64,000 nt of DNA from Niabella yanshanensis (GCF_034424215.1 NZ_CP139960.1:1-64000); one strand, 5' to 3'; counted from the stretch's first letter, positions 20,328 through 29,977 are shown. The notes: generated from the sequence alone by a model not told the origin. A program made the numbers and translations.

Positions 20328-21797
20328 ATGATTAGGAGTCTGTATGTTGCAATGTTGTTGGTCCTGTGCGCCTGCTCTAAGAGCGAATCCCAGGCTGACG
20401 TTATTCCGGGCAAGGTTGAAGCATTAAATATATATCCCGGTAAAGAACGGGTGCGGATTGAGCTTTCATTCTCAGATCCGGGTATTGAGTATTTTGATGT
20501 GTATTGGAAGGGGAGATCCCTGTCGAAAAGAATTCACAAGGATGAGGCGGTGAACCGCACTGTTACCAGTTATATTGAGCAGTTAAATGAAGGGTATCAT
20601 ACATTTGATGTGGTGGCCTATAATGCCGGAGGGAAAACTTCTGCTGCTGTGCAGGCTCAGTGTATGGTTTATGGGGAGGCTTATTTGTCCGGTTTAAATA
20701 ACCCATTAGCGAGGGATATTGTTTTTATCCGGGGTAGTATCCCTTATATAGAATGGAATGAGCTGGAAGGAGATGCCGTAGCTATTAATATAGACTACAC
20801 AACGGCAGCCGGAACGGCACAGAGGGTCAGGGTAATCAAAGGCATGTCCACGGTGTCGCTGCCCGGTTACAAACAGCTATCTGAAGTGGCTTATCAAACC
20901 CAGTATCTGCCCGGGCAAAACTCAATTGATACCTTTGCCGCGCCGAAACAAATTATTCCTTTCTTAACCCAATATGCCAATCACACTTTAAAAAATATTA
21001 TTGAAAAATCCGGATTGGTAAACCGGGTTATTTCTCAAACCGGTACGGATATTCATCCCGATGTGGAATATACGAGGCTTCAGTTTGAGAACGGATCCGG
21101 TGCTGCATTTAGTCTTTTTGCACTTGGGGTGGATCTGAGTAAAGGTAATACCTCTTTAACTACGTTGATGCCGGATAATGCTACCCAATTTGGTTTACAG
21201 ACTGTTAAAACAATGGCAGAACGTCGCGATGTTGCCGGAGGAAAGATCATAGCAGCTGTCAATGCCGATTTTTTTGACTGGTCGCCTGTATCGGGAAGGC
21301 CCTGGGGGCCGGTTGTGGTTGAAGAAGCGGTAGTAAAGAATTTTATAAAGGAAGGGATCGGTGTAACTACCTATTTCGGGGTGAAGAAGGATGGCAGCCT
21401 TTCTATCGATTTGACTTCGTCGTTATCTGCGGCTGATTACAATAGCTTCAGTAATATGACCGGAGGGGGAACCAACCTGCTGTATTTAAGAGGTGCGCCT
21501 CGTGTGTATAATGATGTGGTGAGAGAGCCACGCACTATGATTGGTTACACGAGCGATAAAAAAGTGTACCTGGTGCTGGTGGACGGCCGGCGTCCGGGAT
21601 ATTCTGTTGGTATGACAATCGACGAATTGATTGCCGTAATGAAAAGCCTGGGGATTTATTCGGCCACCAATCTTGATGGCGGGGGCTCCAGTACGATGGT
21701 ACTGAAAAATAACAATGGTGCATTTGAAGTGGTAAACCGGTATTCCGATGCATCGCCGAGAGCTGTTGCCAATGCAATTGCAATTAAATTAAAGTAG
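20328..21797 (+). CDS. Lipoprotein fusion of DUF4998 and a phosphodiester glycosidase (NAGPA-type) domain
   Basis: A 489-residue lipoprotein with signal MIRSLYVAMLLVLCAC. Residues of about 20-215 are DUF4998-like (VEALNIYPGKERVRIELSFS), similar to the N-terminal part of the lipoprotein at 17124. The C-terminal half matches the NAGPA/phosphodiester glycosidase fold: IIAAVNADFFDWSP, RPWGPVVVEEAVVKNF, PRTMIGYTSDKKVYLVLVDG and the strongly conserved ATNLDGGGSSTMVL. In animals this fold removes GlcNAc from GlcNAc-phospho-mannose; bacterial members are mostly uncharacterised. The fusion suggests a glycan-anchored enzyme that cleaves sugar-phosphodiester linkages. The activity is inferred from fold only. 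Confidence 0.8.
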   Translation: MIRSLYVAMLLVLCACSKSESQADVIPGKVEALNIYPGKERVRIELSFSDPGIEYFDVYWKGRSLSKRIHKDEAVNRTVTSYIEQLNEGYHTFDVVAYNAGGKTSAAVQAQCMVYGEAYLSGLNNPLARDIVFIRGSIPYIEWNELEGDAVAINIDYTTAAGTAQRVRVIKGMSTVSLPGYKQLSEVAYQTQYLPGQNSIDTFAAPKQIIPFLTQYANHTLKNIIEKSGLVNRVISQTGTDIHPDVEYTRLQFENGSGAAFSLFALGVDLSKGNTSLTTLMPDNATQFGLQTVKTMAERRDVAGGKIIAAVNADFFDWSPVSGRPWGPVVVEEAVVKNFIKEGIGVTTYFGVKKDGSLSIDLTSSLSAADYNSFSNMTGGGTNLLYLRGAPRVYNDVVREPRTMIGYTSDKKVYLVLVDGRRPGYSVGMTIDELIAVMKSLGIYSATNLDGGGSSTMVLKNNNGAFEVVNRYSDASPRAVANAIAIKLK

Positions 21798-21846
21798 CAG
21801 GTTTAAGTTCAGGAAGATACGTAATCATTGAAGTAAAGAGAAGGCA

Positions 21847-23682
21847 ATGAAAATAAAGAGTTTTATAGTTTTTTATTGGAGCGTCATGGTTATGTTGTTC
21901 TTCTGCGCATGTAAAAAGACGTCCAATGCTGCTGAGGAGGGAAAAGGAGCCGGCCCTGGTGCAGAAAGAGTTACGAACTTTAATAACGTTGTAGGTGTCG
22001 ATCATTTTGGCCGGACATTCGGAAGTATTTCTTCGATGAAAACTGATAAACAGGTAGGACTATTCTTTTGGCTATGGATTGGTCAGCCGCACGCCGGTAA
22101 CATTTATGATGCCTCAAAAATATTAGCGATGCCCAACGGACTGAAGTTGCTGACAGATTTTGAATACCAGGATGAATCGATCAGCCCAAACGGTCAGGCT
22201 CATTTCTGGGGTGAACCTATATGGGGTTACTATAATTCTGAAGATGAGTGGGTGTTAAGAAAGCAGGTGGAGATGCTGACGATTGCAGGTATTGATTTTA
22301 TTTACTTTGATGCTACCAATGCGTTTATCTATAAAAATGTTTTTATGAAACTGCTGGCCATTATAGATGAGTATCAAAAGAACGGCTTTAGCCCGCCGAA
22401 AGTGGCTTTTTATACCCACTCAAGGTCTTTCCAGACCACGCGGGAGCTTTACAGGGAATTGTACCAGCCCGGCTTATTCCCTGATACATGGTATCGGGTA
22501 AGTGGCAAGCCAATGATCATCGCTTATACCAACCCGGAGGACGATTTAAATGAGGCCAGATCGCGGGGAGACCAGGATTATACCCCGGGCGTTTTGCCCC
22601 CCGATATTCTTGGTTTTTTTCATTTTTACCGGCCTCAGTGGCCTGGTGATCCGGTATACCCAGATGGATTTCCCTGGGTAGAATGGATTCATCCGCAACC
22701 TATGCATAATGGTGTAATGAATGTGACGGTAGCCAGTCATCCCAATGTTCCCATGTCTTTTTCACTGACCAGGCCCAATGAAATGACCAATTGGGGCAGG
22801 GGATGGAACCCTTTCTCTAAACAGAATAATGCAGCAAATGTAGATAAGGGTACTTTTTTCCAAACACAATGGGATTACGCCATTGCTGCGGAACCCAAAA
22901 TGATTTCAATCGGAGGCTGGAACGAATGGATTGCATATAAGCAGCCTTACTGGAATGAATATGTTATGGTAGATGCGGTAAACAAAGAATATTCCAGGGA
23001 TATTGAGCCCATGAGGGGTGGCTACCAGGATGCATTTTATATGCAGATGATACAAAATATTAGGAAATATAAAGGTGTAAGCAATGAAATTACGGCGTCT
23101 GGAAAAACAACAATAGATATTACAGCCGGAGAAGAGCCATGGAAGCGGATCCCTTACACTGCAGTTAATATTAGTAAGAACAGGTACGAGCGTAACTCAT
23201 CGGGTGCTGCAACTATTACACGGTATACGCAGCCTGCCCCCGAAAATCATATACAGGAAGTAAAAGTGGCACATGACGATCAGCAGATCTATTTCTTAAT
23301 AAGAGGAAGAAATTCTTTTAGCAATCCGGGAGGCAAATTCAACTGGGTGAATATACTGATAGGTACCGGAGTTCCTTCCTTAAAAGCATGGGAGGGTTAC
23401 GAGTACCTGATCGGTAAAACCTATGCCTCGGGCCAAGCGTCGGTAGGGAAGTTACAACCAGATTTTAAAACAATAGCCAGCGGTGCAGCGAAGTATACAA
23501 TCAATGGAAATGTACTCCAGATCAGTTGCCCCAAGGTAGCAGTAGGACTTAATGGATCGGGAACCTTCTATTTTAAGGTAGCAGCAGATGTAGCCGAACC
23601 ACAGGATATTATGTCCTATTACACTTCGGGCAGTTCGCTTCCGCTGGGCCGGTTAAGTTATGCTTATGCAATGGGAAATTAA
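21847..23682 (+). CDS. GH71/99-like putative glycoside hydrolase with C-terminal CBM9/DOMON-like domain (paralogue 1)
   Basis: A 611-residue lipoprotein (MKIKSFIVFYWSVMVMLFFCAC). The first 400 residues look like a TIM-barrel hydrolase related to GH71/GH99: VGLFFWLWIGQPH, AHFWGEPIWGYYNSEDEWVL, IDFIYFDATNAF, KVAFYTHSRSF and GGWNEWIAYKQPY, the last holding a candidate catalytic Glu360 in an Asn-Glu-Trp motif. MRGGYQDAFYMQMIQNIRKYK closes the barrel. Residues of about 415-611 form a beta-sandwich like CBM9/DOMON (EVKVAHDDQQIYFLIRGR, FYFKVAADV). Two close paralogues lie at 29978 and 57877. No characterised relative is recognised with confidence, so the linkage cleaved is unknown. Confidence 0.7.
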   Translation: MKIKSFIVFYWSVMVMLFFCACKKTSNAAEEGKGAGPGAERVTNFNNVVGVDHFGRTFGSISSMKTDKQVGLFFWLWIGQPHAGNIYDASKILAMPNGLKLLTDFEYQDESISPNGQAHFWGEPIWGYYNSEDEWVLRKQVEMLTIAGIDFIYFDATNAFIYKNVFMKLLAIIDEYQKNGFSPPKVAFYTHSRSFQTTRELYRELYQPGLFPDTWYRVSGKPMIIAYTNPEDDLNEARSRGDQDYTPGVLPPDILGFFHFYRPQWPGDPVYPDGFPWVEWIHPQPMHNGVMNVTVASHPNVPMSFSLTRPNEMTNWGRGWNPFSKQNNAANVDKGTFFQTQWDYAIAAEPKMISIGGWNEWIAYKQPYWNEYVMVDAVNKEYSRDIEPMRGGYQDAFYMQMIQNIRKYKGVSNEITASGKTTIDITAGEEPWKRIPYTAVNISKNRYERNSSGAATITRYTQPAPENHIQEVKVAHDDQQIYFLIRGRNSFSNPGGKFNWVNILIGTGVPSLKAWEGYEYLIGKTYASGQASVGKLQPDFKTIASGAAKYTINGNVLQISCPKVAVGLNGSGTFYFKVAADVAEPQDIMSYYTSGSSLPLGRLSYAYAMGN

Positions 23683-23703
23683 ATTTTAAACACATCTCAA
23701 AGT

Positions 23704-25341
23704 ATGCCTTCATTTATAAAACGTTTAAAAATCACTATTGGATTTTTTATTGTAACAATTTTTTTTATTTATTCAACGGGTGTTTTCGCGCAGCCTGGTA
23801 ATGTAAGCTTGCTGCCTTACCCGGCGGCCATGACTATAACAAATGAAACAGTGGCATTTGAAAAAACCGTTAAAGTATACGTTGCAACAAACAGGTTGGT
23901 TGACAGAAGCTACTGGACAGGAATTTTTCAGCAAATGGGGCTGGAACCCGAATGGCTGAAGAGCGCCTCAAAAGCACAGGTTGTTTTTAACATCAGGAAG
24001 GTAAAAGAGAGTAGCGATGATGAATCTTATACTTTGGAAATAGCACCTGGCAGGAAAACAACCATTGAGGCAACTGCAAACAGCCATCGTGGTATTTTAT
24101 ACGCATTGCAAACGCTCAGACAACTGGCAAAACGATCCGGATCCTATACAACATTTGCGGCGTGTTCCATATCTGACAAGCCCGCATTTTCCTGGCGGGC
24201 TTTTATGTTGGATGAAAGCCGTCATTTTCATGGTAAAGAAACGGTGAAGCGGCTATTGGATGAAATGGCAGGTCTCAAAATGAATGTCTTTCACTGGCAT
24301 TTGGTTGATGACCCTGCCTGGCGTTTGGAAATAAAAAAATATCCGGCACTTACGGCCATCGCATCAAGGGGAAACTTTGAACATATGATGCGGTTTCGTG
24401 ATGCTCCCAACAGGAAGGATAGCTTGTTTCATGGACCGCCCGCCCGGTTTTATACACAGGATAATATAAAGGAGATTATTGCCTATGCGCACTATCGGGG
24501 TATCAAAGTGGTTCCGGAGATTGAAGTTCCCGGTCATGCAACAGCATCCATTTTTGCTTATCCCTGGTTAGGAGCCAGCAGCAAGGAAAAAGGGTCAGGA
24601 ATTCATGGAGATCTGTATGATGTAACAGACCCGAAAGTTGAAGCGTTCCTGCATAATGTATTAGATGAAGTAATAGCATTATTTCCCGATGGTATCGTTC
24701 ATATAGGAGGCGACGAGGCAGACTACGGGCATTGGAAAAGCTCAAAAAGTATTAATGATTTTATGAAAAAAAATGCTATTCCAACTTATTCTGATCTGCA
24801 GGTATGGGCCATTAACCGTATGTCAAAATATATTGCCCGGAAAGGATACCGGATGATTGGCTGGAACGAAATTACCGGTGATAACATAAGGGAAGAGGCG
24901 CATATACAGGAAGGTAGCACCGGGAAGCTTGCTAAAGGTACTATTGTGCAATTTTGGGACGGCAAAGTGAGCCTGGTAAATAAGGCAATTGGACAGGGAT
25001 ATGATATTGTTAATTCCGAGCGGCATTTTACCTATCTCGATTATCCATATGAAGTAACTTCTTTGACAAAAGCCTATTCCTTTAATCCGGTTCCCCAGGG
25101 TATAGACTCTGCTGATCAAAAAAAAATATTGGGTCTCGGTTGCCAGATGTGGGGTGAATATACTCCCACAACCGAACGTTTATATTATCAGATATTCCCC
25201 CGGATAGCAGCTTTTGCTGAAATAGGATGGGTTTCGCCGGAAACTAAAAGAAGCTATGTCGATTTTAGGAAAAGATTGGAGACACTGGAGCAGCTGTGGT
25301 TACATAAGGGATATATAAAAGAACAATCAGGCAAATACTAA
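23704..25341 (+). CDS. GH20 beta-N-acetylhexosaminidase
   Basis: A 545-residue exported enzyme that removes terminal beta-linked GlcNAc or GalNAc. The N-terminus has a Sec signal ending near VFAQ. A GH20b N-terminal domain (about 35-155, ending in RGILYALQTLRQLAK) precedes the TIM barrel, which starts with KPAFSWRAFMLDESRHFHG. The NVFHWHLVDDPAWRLEIKKYP segment is typical of the family. The catalytic Asp-Glu pair is in HIGGDEADY (Asp337, Glu338), consistent with substrate-assisted catalysis. QFWDGK and QMWGEYTPTTERLYYQIFPR match later substrate-binding loops. Full length and with key residues intact. It implies N-acetylhexosamine in the target glycan. Confidence 0.93.
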   Translation: MPSFIKRLKITIGFFIVTIFFIYSTGVFAQPGNVSLLPYPAAMTITNETVAFEKTVKVYVATNRLVDRSYWTGIFQQMGLEPEWLKSASKAQVVFNIRKVKESSDDESYTLEIAPGRKTTIEATANSHRGILYALQTLRQLAKRSGSYTTFAACSISDKPAFSWRAFMLDESRHFHGKETVKRLLDEMAGLKMNVFHWHLVDDPAWRLEIKKYPALTAIASRGNFEHMMRFRDAPNRKDSLFHGPPARFYTQDNIKEIIAYAHYRGIKVVPEIEVPGHATASIFAYPWLGASSKEKGSGIHGDLYDVTDPKVEAFLHNVLDEVIALFPDGIVHIGGDEADYGHWKSSKSINDFMKKNAIPTYSDLQVWAINRMSKYIARKGYRMIGWNEITGDNIREEAHIQEGSTGKLAKGTIVQFWDGKVSLVNKAIGQGYDIVNSERHFTYLDYPYEVTSLTKAYSFNPVPQGIDSADQKKILGLGCQMWGEYTPTTERLYYQIFPRIAAFAEIGWVSPETKRSYVDFRKRLETLEQLWLHKGYIKEQSGKY

Positions 25342-25404
25342 GCAATATTTGAATATATACAACTAATGTATGAATGGTCAATGAATAAATTATTTATTAC
25401 AACA

Positions 25405-26700
25405 ATGAACAGGTATAATCTATTTTTTTTCTTTTTGATATTACATGTATCGGGCTTCACCGCTAAGGCACAGCACAAGGAGACTGCCACTCATAAAGTA
25501 CATTCAATTGAAAATGGAAAAGTATACATCATCACACAAACGAAAGCAAGTTATAAAATAGATTCAGCCCGTTATGCCGTTTTTATTCCTGAGGGCATTA
25601 CCAGCATTAATGGGGTATTAATTCATCAGCATGGTTGTACTATGGAGGGGCGTGGTATGGCAACGGCTTATGATGTGCAGTACCAGGCATTCGCAAAAAA
25701 ATGGAACCTGGCAATTGTTGGCCCCGATCTATATGCCAAAAATAATTGTCACGATTGGAAAAACCCCGGTTCGGGATCGGCTGATGCTTTATTAACAACG
25801 CTCAATCAGGTTAGTGTACTGGCAAAGATTCCTTCTCTCAAAAATGCACCCTGGCTATTATGGGGTCATTCCGGTGGAGGATACTGGTCGCAGGCTATGA
25901 TGGCTGCATATCCGGAAAGAGTGATGGCGCTTTTTAGTTATTCTCCGGGCTTAAATGCGAGCTTTAATTACCCTGAAGCAGCCATGCAAATTCCGGTGAT
26001 GATCAGGTATGCCGGTCCGGAGGGAGACGCCTGCTGCTGGGAGTCTGCTGTACGTACTTTTAACGAGTTGCGAAAAGGTGACGGTATGGTAAGTATCGCG
26101 TTAACCAGGTATCAGAACCATAATTACAGCTTTGTTCGTTACATGGCCATTCCATTTTTTGAAGCGGTAATGCAACAGCGAATGCCCGAAAAAGCCGCTA
26201 GTGGTTTTACAGCCATGCGCCCGATAGACCGATCTAAAGCCTGGTTGGGAGATACCGCTTCATTGAACATCTATCCCGAAAGACATTACCCCGGTGAAAA
26301 GCTGAGCGCTTCCTGGCTAACAGATTCGATAACTGCTGTAAAATGGAGGGAGTATATAATAACCGGCACTATTACAGACCGTACGGCTCCCCCTGCACCA
26401 TATGGGCTTAAGTTGCTTCGAAGACATAATATGACAGTAGAGCTGAGCTGGAAAGCTGATGCAGATATAGAATCGGGCATCAGTCATTTCAACATTTATA
26501 AAGACGGCAACTTGATAAATCGTTTTCCCTCATCGGGTATATACCAGGGCTTTGATACCAACGGTGACAATGCATTTCCTATGACGGTAGCTCCTTTACA
26601 CATGGAAATAACCGTTGCCGCAAACGATACAGGCAAAATAGAGATTAGTACTGTAAATCATTTCGGGTTGGAATCTGCAAAGGTTCTATGCCCCCGGTGA
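25405..26700 (+). CDS. Exported alpha/beta hydrolase, possible carbohydrate esterase
   Basis: A 431-residue protein from ATG 25405, chosen over in-frame ATGs at 25366 and 25384 because MNRYNLFFFFLILHVSGFTAKAQ is then a clean signal peptide. The alpha/beta-hydrolase core shows an oxyanion strand (GVLIHQHGCTMEG) and a nucleophile elbow WLLWGHSGGGYWSQAMM with Ser156. HNYSFVRYMAIPFFEAVM may carry the catalytic His. A C-terminal region of about 110 residues (PPAPYGLKLLRRHNMTVELSW) looks like a fibronectin type III-like domain. The family resembles feruloyl/acetyl-esterase-like or poly-hydroxybutyrate-depolymerase-like proteins; function as a glycan esterase is inferred from context. It lies between GH20 and GH127. 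Confidence 0.7.
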   Translation: MNRYNLFFFFLILHVSGFTAKAQHKETATHKVHSIENGKVYIITQTKASYKIDSARYAVFIPEGITSINGVLIHQHGCTMEGRGMATAYDVQYQAFAKKWNLAIVGPDLYAKNNCHDWKNPGSGSADALLTTLNQVSVLAKIPSLKNAPWLLWGHSGGGYWSQAMMAAYPERVMALFSYSPGLNASFNYPEAAMQIPVMIRYAGPEGDACCWESAVRTFNELRKGDGMVSIALTRYQNHNYSFVRYMAIPFFEAVMQQRMPEKAASGFTAMRPIDRSKAWLGDTASLNIYPERHYPGEKLSASWLTDSITAVKWREYIITGTITDRTAPPAPYGLKLLRRHNMTVELSWKADADIESGISHFNIYKDGNLINRFPSSGIYQGFDTNGDNAFPMTVAPLHMEITVAANDTGKIEISTVNHFGLESAKVLCPR

Positions 26701-26994
26701 TCATTTAAAGTGATATTCTTCGGGGCAACTCAGGACAGAGATTTGCTGATACCTCTTTAAGTTTGTAAAGTAAGCATAGCAGTAGTTAGTTATAAAAAAG
26801 GTTGCTTTATAAAAACGATATGCCTGCCAGTCTCTTGCCAATTACCGGCACTGCCAGAATTAGCAAACCAGTTGTAATAGTCATTTGGTACAGTAAGTCT
26901 CCTGTGTAATGACAGTATTGTTGTAATAGATGCAAGGTCATCAATTTGATGTGTCACAAATACGATTCATTCCTCATATTAAATTGCATTAAAG
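26701..26994. other. Long intergenic gap inside the second operon
   Basis: A 294-bp A/T-rich gap, the longest in this gene series. No ORF, convincing promoter consensus or strong terminator is visible. A 5-bp CCCCG/CGGGG pairing spans the upstream stop codon but has a loop of about 24 nt. The gap may hold an internal promoter for the GH127 gene. Confidence 0.4.
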
Positions 26995-29790
26995 ATGATT
27001 GAAGGAAAAGTAAGGATATTTTTTATTGCGCTGATTATTGTTGTATCGGGCACACAAATAAGCAAGGCTCAAAACGTCCAGGCAGGTGATACCGCCCGCC
27101 CAAAAGAAAAGGGCATGGAGTATTCAGGGGTAAAAGAGGTAAAAACCAACGAAGGTTATGTTAACTCCAGTTTGCGTGTCACCAATGGGAACGAAAGGGT
27201 TATCAATGATACAGAACTGACTTATTCGGGCAACTGGGAATTCGACCGGCTGTTGGCACGGAGTAGCGGCTATTTTTGTAATACCCGCGCTGCTGCTAAG
27301 CAGGATGGCGCTACTGCTGTTTACAATTTTACAGATTGTGAAGGCATTGTATGGTATGCGCAGCCTGTTAAAAATGGTGCCAAGGCAGAGGTGTATATAG
27401 ATAACAAATTGGTAGAGGAAGTAGATTGTAGTAAAGTAAATTCAGACGGTGTGGTGTTCAGCAGCGGCGCATTAAAGCGTGGCGATCACAGGATCGTAAT
27501 CATAGCGAAAAAAGGCCCGGTTGAAATTGATCGGATAGGAAGCAAAGGCAGGGTTACAACTCCCGTGAAAATTGATGGCGCCAACCATTCATTTGTTCAG
27601 TATACAGCAGGATTTAAAATAACGCCAGCCACATTAAATAATCCGTCAAGCCAGGCGGTTGCTTATGAAGATAATGAAAATTGGGAGTTTTACGCTAAGG
27701 GGTCTACTTTTCAGTGTTTGGGCGAAACAGGCCCGGATGGGGGCGTTATGCGCATCTACATCAATGATAAGCAATACGGTGATATTAACCTCTATTCAAA
27801 AAACAGGTCATCAGGTAAAATTTTATTGAGTCTGACTAACTTACCTCCGGGCAAGTTCAACAGGATCAAAGGAGTAGTACTTACACGAGATAAGAAAGTA
27901 GCCATTGAAGGATTTGTTATCAGCGATCCCAGCTGCCTCATGGTAGAAATGAACCTTAACACGGATAGGGAAATTGCCAAAATGGCCCGGCATGAAACTA
28001 CTGCTTCTGATTCTTCCAGCTGGAGGCCAGTGAAAATGGGAGCCAGTCCGGCGCTGAATGGGGTTTTATTAGGAGCGGGCGTTTTCCAAACGGTATTTAA
28101 CAGGAACATTCAGTACCTGAGCGACTGTTTAAAAAAGAAGCACTGGGTAAATGATAAAGATCCCAACAGGATATGGATTGATATCCTTACCGGCTCCAAC
28201 GAAGGCCGGATGCTTGGTGGAATGGGACATACGCTTCGCTATAAAGAAATTCCTGAATTCAGAAAGGCAATTGAGGATATACTGGAAGAGATCGATCGTC
28301 GTCAGTACGCTAATGGCCGGGGCTATATGATGCCCTATGAAAGTATCAATTACAAAATATCAACGGATACCTGGCCATTAATAATGCGCGATGAGCAGAA
28401 GAATTATGATCGTGCAATGCTAACCAAAGGACTGCTGGCCGCTGGTAGTGCAGGGCATGACAAAGCATACCAGATACTAAGACCTTTTTACGACTGGTAC
28501 AACAATGCTAAAGAATACCTGCCGCTGATGTTGCTGGGAAGCATGGGTATACAGGGTAGCATTGCAGGACCTATGGTCTACCATTCACCCATCGGGAAGC
28601 CGGAGGACATTCAGACCAATATGAAATATTATGATATGGATTGGTGGCTGGATGCATTAGGGGAAGGACTTCCGGAAGCGGCCTGGAGATTTACCCTGAA
28701 TCGTCCGCATAATTATTTACTAACCAGTATCTGTGCTCTGTTTGATATCTATAAGGCAACGGGTGAAGAGCGCTACCTTAAAGCCTGTCTTGGAGCCTGG
28801 AAGATCTACCATGAGTATTTCCAGATTCCCGGAGGCGGCATCAGTTTGTGCGAACACTTTGAATGCAGACCACAAACGCACAAGCTCACCAATCTTCCCA
28901 ATAATATTTATGAAACCTGCGGTAATGTTTTCTGGGTCGATCTGAACCATCGGCTGCTTCAGTTATGGCCCGAGAAGGAAGTATATGCAGCGCATGTTGA
29001 GCAATCATTATACAATATTGTATTTGCTGCCCAGGGTGAAGATGGAACGATCCGATATTTCAACCAGGTGAACGACGGCAAATTTCCTACCTTATGTAAT
29101 AATACTTGTTGTGAGGTACAGGCTACTGCAATTTATGGGATGCTGCCGCAATATATTTACTCGCATGCAAACGATGGCGTTTATATCAATTTATTTGCAG
29201 AATCTGAGTACAAGGGGAAAGTCAATGACCAGGATTTCAAATTAGCGATGAACACAAAATTTCCCTATGGCAATAATGCATCCTTAACGGTTTCATTGAC
29301 TGCTCCCGCAGCTATGAAAATACGCCTGAGGGTGCCGGGCTGGCTTGCGGGAGATTTTAACCTTAGGATTAACGGGAAGAAAACAGCAAAAGCCGTATCC
29401 GGAACATACGTTACGCTGGATCGTACCTGGAGCGATGGAGACGTAATCACGTGGGAGCTTCCAATGAAATGGAAAGCAGAGCAATACGTTGGTGATACGC
29501 GTATTAAAGGCGCCACCAGGTATGCATTCTCTTACGGCCCCATGTTGATGGCCCTGAAGGGTCCTATGATGCAGGATGTCTTCCAGGCTGAAAACGAAAA
29601 CTCTGTTCGCCTCAATATGACACCCGAAATGCTGTTAAACAAAATCAGAAGTACCAATACACCTTGCGATTTTATGATTGATGGCGTACCGGATTATAGT
29701 TTTACGCCCTATTTCGCTTTACAGTATGGCTCTTTTACTTGTTTTCCCGGACTGGATAAGGCGAAGCGGGGAAATATGGGTAATAAATAA
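26995..29790 (+). CDS. GH127-superfamily glycoside hydrolase (beta-L-arabinofuranosidase-like) with N-terminal beta domains
   Basis: A 931-residue exported enzyme (signal MIEGKVRIFFIALIIVVSGTQISKAQ). Residues of about 50-320 contain two similar beta-sandwich units (TYSGNWEFDRLLARSSGYF and AYEDNENWEFYAKGSTF) that resemble carbohydrate-binding modules. The (alpha/alpha)6 catalytic region begins near 365 (GVFQTVFNRNIQYLSDCLKKK). The zinc-binding Cys3-Glu site of GH127 is present: YETC gives Glu640 and Cys642, and NTCCEV gives Cys705 and Cys706; in HypBA1 these correspond to Glu338, Cys340, Cys417 and Cys418. C-terminal beta domains follow (RVPGWLAGDFNLRINGK). Known GH127 activities are beta-L-arabinofuranosidase and removal of aceric acid from rhamnogalacturonan II; which applies here is unknown. 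Confidence 0.86.
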   Translation: MIEGKVRIFFIALIIVVSGTQISKAQNVQAGDTARPKEKGMEYSGVKEVKTNEGYVNSSLRVTNGNERVINDTELTYSGNWEFDRLLARSSGYFCNTRAAAKQDGATAVYNFTDCEGIVWYAQPVKNGAKAEVYIDNKLVEEVDCSKVNSDGVVFSSGALKRGDHRIVIIAKKGPVEIDRIGSKGRVTTPVKIDGANHSFVQYTAGFKITPATLNNPSSQAVAYEDNENWEFYAKGSTFQCLGETGPDGGVMRIYINDKQYGDINLYSKNRSSGKILLSLTNLPPGKFNRIKGVVLTRDKKVAIEGFVISDPSCLMVEMNLNTDREIAKMARHETTASDSSSWRPVKMGASPALNGVLLGAGVFQTVFNRNIQYLSDCLKKKHWVNDKDPNRIWIDILTGSNEGRMLGGMGHTLRYKEIPEFRKAIEDILEEIDRRQYANGRGYMMPYESINYKISTDTWPLIMRDEQKNYDRAMLTKGLLAAGSAGHDKAYQILRPFYDWYNNAKEYLPLMLLGSMGIQGSIAGPMVYHSPIGKPEDIQTNMKYYDMDWWLDALGEGLPEAAWRFTLNRPHNYLLTSICALFDIYKATGEERYLKACLGAWKIYHEYFQIPGGGISLCEHFECRPQTHKLTNLPNNIYETCGNVFWVDLNHRLLQLWPEKEVYAAHVEQSLYNIVFAAQGEDGTIRYFNQVNDGKFPTLCNNTCCEVQATAIYGMLPQYIYSHANDGVYINLFAESEYKGKVNDQDFKLAMNTKFPYGNNASLTVSLTAPAAMKIRLRVPGWLAGDFNLRINGKKTAKAVSGTYVTLDRTWSDGDVITWELPMKWKAEQYVGDTRIKGATRYAFSYGPMLMALKGPMMQDVFQAENENSVRLNMTPEMLLNKIRSTNTPCDFMIDGVPDYSFTPYFALQYGSFTCFPGLDKAKRGNMGNK

Positions 29791-29977
29791 CTGTTCAAAA
29801 AACGAAGGCAAAAGTATAGTAAACCAGCCGGAACAGCACCTTGTTTCGATTAATCCCGGTAGAACTTCGGCGTCGTTAATACCGCCATCTCATAAAATCA
29901 GAATACAGGTAGTAATGCTTTTTTAAAGAATTATTTTAAACGGAGTTTTATACAGAATTACTCCAAACTAATTATGT

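Noticed and set aside
26692-26725. Possible terminator CCCCG/CGGGG at the end of the esterase gene
   Set aside because: Only five pairs across a loop of about 24 nt, overlapping the stop codon, with no T-tract.
29678-29926. 82-codon plus-strand frame overlapping the GH127 3' end
   Set aside because: It overlaps GH127 in another frame and extends into A/T-rich spacer; no signal peptide or domain is visible.
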